Positions 1 through 10,100 of a stretch of 64,000 nt of DNA are shown piece after piece. Position numbers and translations under genes: made by a program. Each line of letters begins with the position of its first letter. The first letter of the stretch is position 1. The notes beneath the pieces are model-generated. The model was given only the letters and a program-made list of their open reading frames with translations, did not search any database and was not told where the DNA came from. The DNA lies in assembly GCF_036669915.1 (NCBI RefSeq), contig NC_089314.1, positions 11,123,665 to 11,187,664 on the forward strand. Reading direction: 5' to 3'. The stretch is from Pocillopora verrucosa. Its lineage: Eukaryota > Cnidaria > Anthozoa > Scleractinia > Pocilloporidae.

Positions 1-827
1 ATGAGAAATACTACGTTACTTCTTCAACCCCCCACCCCCTCTCCATCCCAACGGCCTTCTAGATCGAGTCTTACCGCCAATTTGTTCATTATCACTCCCC
101 CCCCTCCTCGCTCTTCGGTTCTAATGTCCACGTGTACATATTTTTGCGTGCGTCAAAAGTTGAAGGAAACAATTTTAGATTGTCATTCGGAGTTCATTCG
201 TCACCACTTGTTACTAGTAAGCCAAAATTACGAATCATTCAAACACGGAATGCAAAACATGGGTAAGGTAAATGAACTGAAATACTGCATCTTAACTTTG
301 ACGAACTTTCCGGAGGCATACAATTTTTTTTGCGGCTATTTTGGGAAACAACACTTTTGATAAGACATCGAATAAATTGTTCGAATTCTCTTTGTGAATC
401 GAGTCGAATAATATTTCAACGGTTACGCTAAAAAAATCTAAAATAAAGCGATCGGGAACATAAAAAAAGTTAGTCAAGTAAAAATTTTCCAAGTTTCATT
501 TCACAAAGCGAAAGATCTGCAAGATGTTTAGCGATTAAAGTGCACTCCTCGTTTTCCCACTTCTTACGAAAGTTTCCAATTTGAAATGAACAATGGAAAA
601 ATTACCAGAATAATTGGCCAAGCGACCCTACACACTACGAAGCAATGCATACCTTTGGTGAAGTTTTTTCACAATATGAGAAAGAAATCGTAAGAGCAAG
701 CACAAAAATCTTTGCGAAAGGAAGAGCCATTCTGGTCTGTTTGAAGTCCACTTTCTCACGATAGCATGGGTGAAAGACATCGGTATTAGCCAACAACATC
801 ATTATGAATGGAACAGTTCCTTTGTTT

Positions 828-2880
828 CAAAAACGCGAAAAATCTCGTAGACGATGTTTGCGTTCCTATTGTTTCATACAAAACACACCAAAACGGTTTT
901 CATCGAGGGTGGAGGGTTGCGCTGGGGGGGCATAGAGAGAAAATCAAATCTCTTTTTTTGCAATTCTCTGCTTGTGGAAAAAGGCGTTTTGTTGCTGGGT
1001 TATCGCCAAAATTTTAAGGAGACAGGAAAAATTTTCAAACAGTCTCAACTTTACAAAACGCACGCACAAACCAGATCAACCATTACTCTCCCTCCCCTCC
1101 CCTAGCTGTTTTTCCTTTTGGTCTCAAGATCAATTATTTGTACAGTTTGATAAGTTCTCTTAACCACTCTACCTGGCTGTGGATCGAATTAAAATTGAAG
1201 AAAAAAATCATCAATCGATAATGCTTTGATCACAATCTTTTTCATCGAACAAGATCTGTGCGGTTATCAGTTAAATTAATTTACTTTCAGATCAGTGAGA
1301 GGGTTAACGGTCCTATTTCTCAGGGGAATTTTATTCTTTTAAAGCCCAAGTAAAGAAAAATATTCGGCGGTAATAAGTTATCCAGGTGAGGTGACAGATG
1401 AAACTAAAAAATGTTTTTGACGAGAAGGAAGGAATTTTATTCCTTTAAGTTAGGCGTGGGCGTTTAAAAGAAAAACATTTTTTCTACAGGGAAAATTGAA
1501 GAATGTTCAGTAAGAAAGTACAGCCTTCCCATTGTTTTGGATTCGCGAAAAATCTCGTATGGCTTGTTTACCTTTCTATTTTTCTGAAGAGGTGAACTTA
1601 CCAAATTTCGAATGGCTCGAGGGAGACTGACCCCATGAAACTTTACTTTTTCACACAAAAACTCGGTTCCCTTAGAAAGCAAGCTTTTTCGACGACCCTT
1701 AACCATCTTCCTTACACTCTATTTCGTTATAGTTTGCTCGACAAAGATAAAAAAGAAAAAGCACGTACAAGTGCAATCTTGAGAGCTCCCCAGAATTTGA
1801 ACTTTACAATGTAGGAGGTTTAATCATAGAAGTGGCGTTCGAGTTTCAAAAATGATCAAATGTACGATAAACTTAAGCCAAAATGAACAACGACTTTTTT
1901 CGTGAATGTTATATTACAGCATAGTAGTAGTTTCTTTGACAAACGGTTTTTTTCCACGCTCAGTGTAAGGCTTTTCTTAATGTTTTATCTTCCTGAAATA
2001 TTTCTCCTTCAAGATCTATGAAATGCGTCTGTTAATGATAGGACAAAGAAACGCTCGCGTGACTCATTTTGCGAATGATTATGTTAATAATATAAATGTG
2101 ACTATCTCAATTCAACGAAATGCGAAAGTACAGCTTTTATTAATGTTTTATATTCCCGAAATATTTCAATTTAAAAAATCTTTAATATGTGTTTGTTAAT
2201 AAAAAAGCAAAGAAAAGTTCGCGTGTGATCCATTTTGCGTAACCTCAATTCAATTTTGGTAATCTGAATTCAACGAAATGCGACATTTCTACATTATCAT
2301 TGAATACTACTTCCTTAGAGAAAAAAAAAATTTGGTGATGAATTTGGTGTTGAGGTGTGAAACCTATCAAGACTGAATATGCGATTCCTTTCATATCAGT
2401 TCGACTTAATTATTTTGACTCGCAAATAAATGAAAATTTCTTACTTCTTCGCTGCCATACCATCTAATCAACATTGAAACATTTTACCACAGGTCATTGT
2501 AGCTTGATCTCACCCTAACTTATTTCTTTGGTCAATTCTGTCTCTCTTATCCTAAACTAAATAAAACCTGCTAAGCCGCGACTCGTGTTACACAGAACTG
2601 CTTACCTAAGGTAACAACTCATACCTTCGCAGAGGTCCCCGTTGAGTACGAAAACGACATAATTAAAGCAAGGAAAAATCTTTTTGCCAAATTCTGCCAT
2701 TCTGACTTCTTTATTCAGAACTCGACGAAACGAAAAGTGTTACCCCCCAAAACAAATGTCTATGCATAATTAAAGAAAACGAGAAAAATCTCGAAGTCTT
2801 GTTTACAGTTTTATTGTTTCTAAAGTACACCGAAACATTAACCCCGGGCGGGGGAGGACTGACTCGGGAAGAGGGAGAGA
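828..2880. repeat. Three degenerate copies of a dispersed repeat
   Basis: Segments at about 828-920, 1548-1640 and 2775-2880 share a core resembling CGAGAAAAATCTCGTAG followed about 10 bases later by TTGTTTAC. A G-rich stretch with a GGAGACTGAC-like motif follows. The copies are diverged, so this looks like an old repeat family rather than a recent array. A weaker match lies near 59280. Confidence 0.45.
1965..2255. repeat. Diverged tandem duplication, period about 165 bp
   Basis: The segment at about 1965-2090 is repeated at about 2128-2255. Both contain TTAATGTTTTAT, then a TTCC(T/C)GAAATATTTC stretch, and end in a CATTTTGCG motif. Several indels separate them. No coding potential. Confidence 0.5.
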
Positions 2881-4494
2881 AAACTTTGAGAAAATGTCAA
2901 GATAATGCGTTTGAGTAAACTTTGTAGAAATTGGAAAAACGATTATAATAATGTACTTATTAACAAATCCTCTCACCCTACAAATTTCAGTGGAATGTCA
3001 CAGTTGCAACGAATTGGAATGAAAATTTCTTGGTGATCTTCGTGAACAGACGAAGATCTTGCGAGATGTTATTAATTGTAAGGCCTCTTTTATATTCAAA
3101 CTTACTCAAAGATGATGTCCTTGATTAAGTGAAAGTTTGCCGGATTGGCGACGAAAACAGTCAAACATTTTCTTACTGTTCTAAATCTACTGCATTCCTA
3201 ATGTGAGCAATTTGGAAGAGGGAAATGAAGTATTGTTCAAGGGCGGAGGGAATGTTGACATGCGGAATAAAATTTGTGAGTTACATGGAAAATTATTTGA
3301 ACCCAAAAGACAATAATTTATGTCAACATTCAGTCTTAAAATGACATTCAGTGGCCTTTTTTTTTTTTTTGTATATTTATCCAAGACTTTGCATTACGTT
3401 TGAGTTTTGAATAAATCTCAGCTGATCACAAATGCATGTTGAATCAGACAGCGCTTATTTGTTGAGTTGTTTTTCCTTAAACCCGAAAAGTTTGAATCTA
3501 CCTGTATTGGTCTCAAACGTTTTAAGTTTTTATTTAGTTTTTGTAAGTATACTTTCTGATATTCAAAAAAAATTGGCTTAACTTGTCTTTGTACTCAACA
3601 TAAACAAACCCACTGTTCGTGTACATAAAGTGGGTAAAGTAAGCTCAATACTAAACCTAGCACTGTTCTAGAAACGATTCTCAAGTCCCAAGCCAGGGAA
3701 CATGTCTATTTTTTTTCACTGTTTTTAAAGACTGAAACACGTTATTAATTGAAATAAAGAAAGATTGGTCACGCTCAAGAAGACAATGTTTTGGTTTAAA
3801 AAAATTCTGGAAAACTGACAGTTTTCATTACATAAATTTTACGCCATTTGTTTTATTTTGTTTTTTTAAGTTTATCTTACCATGGAATATTTAGAGGCAG
3901 GAACCGGATATCAGATGACAAAATATCTTATAAATTTGAAATTAATTAGTTTACCTTGAACGTAATAGAAATTCATTTTCGGGCAAAGTTCTTTTTGAAG
4001 AACGCAATCATCGCTTCCAGCTTTGATGAGCTAATGGGAGGCACAATTAAATAGAATGTGCAACTATTGTGACTGCAACGCTGTACAGTAAGCGGTAAAC
4101 GCGTCTCAAACTAAGTAGCCGCGCCTGATTCGTTTGCCCGCCATTGCTTTTGCCTTCGGATTTAGGTTGACTAGTTTTTTGAAAAGATCACTGGAGCAGT
4201 GCTTGCTGTTTTTTTATCGGCGTAAACGGTAAGAATTGTCCTTGGCACATATGAAAGAACACTTTTAAGATTATTTCGCCCTACAGTTTGATTTCTGGAG
4301 TATTTTTTAATAAACACAAGCTTAAGTAATTTGCCGTAACTTGATTGTTGTCTCAAAAGTTAAAAGAATTCGTCGACGTCTTTCTGCCTGTGAATAAAAA
4401 ACGTAAAGAACGAGAGGCCAGCCACGACTAGATAGCTTATCTACTAGGAACTTTAAGCTCACTAAAAACTTTTTCGTCGTGATGTGACCCAGCA

Positions 4495-4854
4495 GTCACG
4501 AAAAAGATCCATCAATCTCTTCGCAAACTAGCTGGAGATGTCAAAGGTGAAGACACAAAGACACCAAAGGGCAGAAAAAGAGAAGCCCTGAAAATTAAGT
4601 TAAATAAATTTCATATCTTTGAAGGGCAGACAATAGAGGTTAGAGGGGAAATTTCCTTCCTAAGGGATGAAATTAAGGACTGTAAAAGGAAACACGACAA
4701 TTAAGACATGGAAATCAAAACGTTGTTTGAAGAAATGTAAAGACTAGTTAATGAGAAAGACAAAACAGTTGAACAATTACATTCCAAGAATCAAGAACTT
4801 ATTCAAACACATGCTCCTGAATGGGAGGTACAATTAACCGAGAGAGCAACTTGA
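4495..4854 (+). pseudogene. Coiled-coil protein fragment with two TAA stops
   Basis: One frame stays readable for 120 codons except for in-frame TAA codons at 4702-4704 and 4738-4740, and ends in TGA at 4852-4854. The product is highly charged (Lys/Glu/Asp-rich). It has heptad-like stretches such as VRGEISFLRDEIKDC and VNEKDKTVEQLHSKNQEL, as expected of a coiled coil. No start codon or splice context was found and the parent family is not recognised. Constant heptad character on both sides of the stops suggests a formerly continuous frame that has decayed. Confidence 0.45.
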
Positions 4855-5275
4855 TAGATCCTCTACCACCATATTTAAACTTAAAATAGTTTATTCTTTC
4901 AGGAAATTATTACAATTGTTTCTGTAAAGGAGTTTCTTATCTATTTAATAATAAATACATTTCCCTCAGAGAGCACAGTTAAAAAGGGTCATGGTGCTAT
5001 TGTAAATGTGTAATGGTATGCCATTTTGTTCTTCTCTTCTCTCTTTAAGCTTACTTCAACTGATTTGATTTTCTAATCTATTGGTACAACGTGATCAGGA
5101 TTACGTCTATCAGCTTGAGAATTTAACTCTGTGAGTCACTTTTCTCTTCCTCCGGCCTTCCCACCTGTTAAAATTTTTTGTCGGATTATGCGTAAATATA
5201 TCCCCTTTTGGTATTAAATCTACTTAATGAATTGGGTATCCCCATATTCCCCTTCAGTGATGGACATCACTAAAA

Positions 5276-5587
5276 CTACAAACGTAGGTCGCGAAAAGTT
5301 ATTGCGTGGGGCTTGGGGATGTTAAATTTACGAGCAGCATGACGTTTGGTGGCTAAATATTTTCGTAAGTTAAAATCGACTTTAGTTAGGATAACATTAT
5401 CCCTCATGATTACATCAGTAATTTTATCAAAGGTTGAGAATATCGAAGGCGTGTATGCTGATATTAACGGGTCAAGTTTATAGTTTTTATCTGTTCTCTT
5501 AAAGTGGTGTACGCATTCTTCATATTGTTTTTGCCTAGGCGGGTTGAGACGGGAGACTGAAGCTTTCAAACGCACCAAAATATCGCA
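5276..5587 (-). pseudogene. Unrecognised open frame, possible mobile-element fragment
   Basis: About 100 codons are open on the minus strand, bounded upstream by an in-frame TAA and lacking an ATG at the start. The product is basic. It contains SAYTPSIFSTFDKITDV and a Lys/Arg-rich C-terminal part ending ITFRDLRL. It is too long and compositionally regular to dismiss, but I do not recognise the family. It could be an exon or a transposon relic. Confidence 0.25.
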
Positions 5588-6074
5588 TTATTTCACCTTA
5601 AGAGAAGGGAAAAAAAACTAATTTATTTGAATTCACACAGGTATTTTGTGGTCTATTGCCTAAATACTTCTTCGCAAAAATAAAATGCATCGGTGCGTGA
5701 TGGAATGCAAGTTGTTTGCCGTGTTAGTTGTGAGTAAAGGAGCGGGGAAAAACACGTTTTAACTTAAAAAATGAGACAATACGGTTAAATGCGAACCTTG
5801 CATTTCCCGATAAATCTCGACCTTAATCGACGAGGCTCTTGTTAAGGCCACAAACCATTACACTTACCAAAATTAGCTCAAAATTTATGGTTTATGTCAT
5901 TCTTTGTGCACAGCCACCTGCTTCCATGACATCATTTACAAGAAAGCTGTGATATGATTGGTGCGAGATACATAGAGAAGAATACATGGGCGCGCGTAGA
6001 TATGGAATTTCTATTCGAGTGTTTGACTGGCCCCTCTGGATACCAGCCTTGCCTTACTCTTAACGCAGCGAGGT

Positions 6075-6660
6075 GTGTCTCTAATACCCTTATCGAGCCA
6101 ATCCTGTGTTATACCGACACTACATGGGGTGAGCTGTCAGTCACCTTCAGTAAAACCCTTCAACAGTTACAAAATCGTGCTGCCCACATCGATTGGCGTG
6201 ACTCCTCTAAAGACACTTTAAGTGTTCTAGGGTGGCTGAGGTAGAAATGAAACGGAAAAGACACAAATGTGTTTTAGTTTATAAATGCTTAAGTAAGCTA
6301 GTACTTCATTACTGATATAACTATTTTATTAGAAACTACAATGTATATGGCCATAACACTCGCAGAAGAACCGATTTGCACCTGCCCAACCGAAGCTAAG
6401 CCTTGGGAAATTTACTTTTAGATATTCGGGCTCAGCCCTTTTTAATTTGTTGCCTCGTTACTTTCAGAACGCGGAGTCACTTTCTTTCTTTAGATTTTTG
6501 ATAAATGTTCACGATTTTTTAAATTTTGTATTTTTAAATTATCACATCCCGTATTTTAAATTATTATTTATTGTTTAATTATTGTACTTTTTAATCCAGG
6601 GCCCCTCTGGATACCAGCCTTAAGGCTGATTGGGTCACCCTCGTAAAATAAAGCTTACCC
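6075..6660 (+). mobile_element. 3' end of a decayed non-LTR retrotransposon
   Basis: From about 6075 the plus strand encodes the typical C-terminal tail of CR1/L2-like reverse transcriptases: a TLIEPILCYTD segment, then LQQLQNRAAHI, then SVLGW. It continues after a stop into VYKCL-like and HNTRRR-like stretches near 6270-6370. The 3' untranslated tail includes GCCCCTCTGGATACCAGCCTT at 6601-6621 and ends near AATAAAGC (about 6650). The same 21-mer also occurs upstream at about 6030. Stops and frameshifts make it inactive. It has no 5' part. Confidence 0.7.
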
Positions 6661-6704
6661 TTTTACCCCTTATGTAACTAAGCCTTTGCGAAATATTATC
6701 GTTT

Positions 6705-6918
6705 TATTTTTTCTTTAGTATTTTACATTACAGTATTTAGTGAGACAGTTCAGTTAAATAAAATTTATAAAATTGCCAAACACAACGGCCAAAAGTATGC
6801 ATGATTACGCCCTATTTTTTCTTTAGTATTTTACATTACAGTATTCAGTAAGACAGTTCAGTTAAATAAAATTTATAAAATTGCCAAACACAACGGCCAA
6901 AAGTGTGCATGATCTCGT
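6705..6918. repeat. Near-perfect 108-bp tandem duplication
   Basis: Two adjacent units start with ATTTTTTCTTTAGTATTTTA and end with CAACGGCCAAAAGTRTGCATGAT. They differ at only a few positions. The offset is exactly 108 bp (CTTTAGTA at 6713 and 6821). Noncoding. Confidence 0.8.
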
Positions 6919-7162
6919 CCTAGCTCACTTTCTTGTTCTTTCTTATTAAATATCATGCGATAAAATCTCTTTTTTTCTTCGAAACTAACAAACGGCTCTT
7001 AACCAATGGCTCTCCGAAATATGCACCACCCTACATCCAGGAACGCAAAGAACAACAACCTCATCCTTGTTTACGACAGGACTCACTCAGCTAGCGCAAA
7101 TTTCCCGGGAATAAATTAAAACAAACATTTCAAATCTAAAACACTCGGAGTCTCATAATGCC

Positions 7163-10100
7163 TTAGGTATTAGGCCTGTCAATCACGGCGACTCCCGCAT
7201 AACTGCGGCCTATCGTCATGAAGGTTGACAGTAAGCCCCACTGGTCTGTCCGGGGGTTGTAAACTTCAACAGAAAACAGATTACTGGAGCCGTCGTCGCC
7301 TCCGACAACAAAAAGCAAGCCATTAACCGAGGCCACACCAGCGTTCCTACGACACATGCTCATGTCGCTTACCGATCGCCATTGTTTCTGCTCCGGATTA
7401 AAACATTCCACGCTTTTCCGCACGTGCGGCCCGTCGTGTCCGCCTATGGCGTACAAGAGCCCATCGGCCACACCCACTCCCGCTCCACTCCTCCGCGTGC
7501 TCATTTCGGCCATTAGACCCCATTCGTTTGAGTTTGGATTGTAACACTCAACTGAGCTCAAGCAATGTCTCGACGCGCCGTCGTACCCGCCGACGGCGTA
7601 AAGCAGACCGTCGAGGACGCCTACGCCGACGCTGCTTCTTCGGGTGCTCATCGGACAAATAGATCGCCATTCGTTTATCTTGGGGTCATACACTTCGCAA
7701 GTGTTGAGTCCCGTTGTACCGTCAAATCCTCCTATGGCGTACAACAGTCCATTCATTACTGCCGCACCAAGTGTGCTGCGCCGCGCCTCCATGGAAGCCA
7801 CAGGACGCCATTGGTCTTTCCCAGGATCGTAGCAGTCGACTGTGCGAACGCGCAGTGAACCGTTGAAGCCGCCAACTGCATAAACGAGCCCGTCTAGCAC
7901 GGCTACTCCAGCACGGCACCGACGAGAGTTCATCTCTGCCACAGCGTACCAGTTCTCTCCTTTGAAATCGTAACATTCCACACTGACAGTAAAACAAAAC
8001 AAGTATTGTCAACTCGAGCCGCTTTATTTTTCCATGTTACGGAACTATTATGTTCGACAAAATTGAATAAAAAAAAGGAACCGACAGCTTACGGGGAAGC
8101 GAGGATAAATTCACTTCACATGTCAAGACTAAGCCTTAAACATGCTTAATTCAATAAAAAGTGCTTTGTTTGTATGCTTATAATTATGTTTGTTAAGATG
8201 AAAATGGAAAAAAAAGCGTTAAATAACTAGAGCTCCACTTGCATAACAGTAAATAATACTCCTTGTACACATGTGAAAAAATAAGAAATTCTCGATATAC
8301 TAAATCGGCATAAAACGGACTCCTGCTCACTTTCTTACCTTCGTATAGCCTTGGGCGCCTGGCCTCCGACGACGTACATCACTTTAGGCAATCCAATCGG
8401 TGTCCTGGGACGAGTTCTCGGTGACTGTACAGATGACCGCTGTTCATTACTGAGCAGGTGATATTTCATAGCTTCGATAAGAAAATCTTTACACATGTTA
8501 TTGTTTTTGACCAGTGTTTCCGTCTCCACGCGACTCACGAGGTATTCACGTGACAGCAGAGGGAGTCGCACGTGCTCCATGAGTTGTGCCAGGCACTCCT
8601 GTCTATGTTCAGGGTCGTAATTCACCCAAGTAACCACAGCTTCGAATACCTACAGTACAACACAAACACATACGTTTAAGCCATCATGCTCTGAAACAAC
8701 TGAAAGGACCAAAGGGATACATAATTTTCCACTTTCTCCATAAGACTGATAAGTTCGTGTGAAGTTTATCTTTTTTTTTTTCGTTTATTTTGGTTTTGTT
8801 TTTTGTTTTGTTTCTTATGCAATGACAAGCTATATTAATAATAATAACAATGAACTTTATTTTATTCAAGTATCAATACACTACAGCTAAATGAGCTATT
8901 GGGGGACATGTATATGTATATAAAACATGTATGTTAAAAAAAAAACAATTTGTGATGATTATTCAAGGTATCAATTTTGACTACAAGAAATACTTAACTA
9001 AACTTAAATGCTTAACCCCTTTACGACCTAACATCAGTTTTCAAGGTCTCCATATTGTTCTCGATACATTTCCTGTGGTGCATGTACTGCACTCTGGACA
9101 CTTTTAGCCTTACATAGCATCATTATGTATATTCTCCATACTGTTCACCATACAAGGTGCTAACAAGGAGGATTTGTCAAACTATCAAGAGCTTCTTCAG
9201 TTGAACTTCTTTCCTTTATTCTTGTGACCTAAATGTGTGATCCAGGGGTAACATTGTGAGGAGAAATTAGATGCATGTCACTCTTTGGGGTCAAAGGGTA
9301 AAGGGGTCTCTTCTCACCCAGGAGTACAAATGGGTGCCTTCACACAGTCAGGGAGACTTCAAATACTGTTTGCAATGAGGGAGAGGCGGAGAGCAGAGAG
9401 GAGGAGAGGGACCATGCAATGAAATAGTCTCTCATTCAAAAGGATTAGTAATTCTCCTTGTCACCTTCTGCAGAAACCAGGGAGCAGTCTGGCAGTTAAG
9501 GGATTCATTTGCATGTGTGTATGACCTTTACCCTTTAACTCCAAAGAGGGAATAGTATCTTATTCATTTTTATCTAATCACCTCTGAATCAAACATTAAG
9601 ATCATGAGGATAAAGGAAATGATCACCAACTAAAGAAGCTCTTGATTGTTAAACAAATTTCCCTCGTTCATACAATGTACCACAAGATATGCACAGAGAA
9701 CAGTTTAAGGAGAACATGCATACTGTTGTTATGGTGTCAATGGTTGAGGAATTAAATTAAAGTTTTTTGGGGGGTACAATACCTTCTCCTCGGAGGGAAC
9801 TGTAAGCTGGTCACTGCAGACAAGTTCTTCTACTTGAATGGTTGGCAGGGCAAGAAATTCGTCAGCCTGAACAACCTCACTAAAATGTTTCTCTGCAAAT
9901 GAGTGGGCAGCAATCATTAAATCACTGCAGGAATGCATGTCAGCAAAAGCTCTGATTCCTAAACAGTTTGTGGAGTGGAGTTGGGCCTTCAGAAATTCAC
10001 AGCATGCATCACGGACATCTGTTAGTTGAAGAAGATTAGCAGCAGGAAGCAAAACCTAAAAAAAAAATGAAAAAAAAAAATTACAAAACTTGTACACACA

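Larger units (their letters stand above)
1..4494. other. Intergenic, no gene recognised
   Basis: Only short open frames occur on either strand. None resembles a known family or has a convincing splice context. The DNA is AT-rich and contains degenerate repeats, listed separately, and a T-run near 3358-3371. It may be distal intergenic DNA or an intron of a gene outside the window. Confidence 0.6.
8650..9782. other. KLHL2/3 intron 3
   Basis: Noncoding intron between exons 3 and 4 of the KLHL2/3 gene. It contains two copies of the inverted-repeat element described separately, T- and A-rich stretches, and a purine-rich patch at about 9375-9415. Confidence 0.8.

Noticed and set aside
1-360. 119-codon open frame at the window start
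   Set aside because: Low-complexity Pro/Ser-rich translation of a C-rich stretch, no family resemblance, and cut by the window edge.
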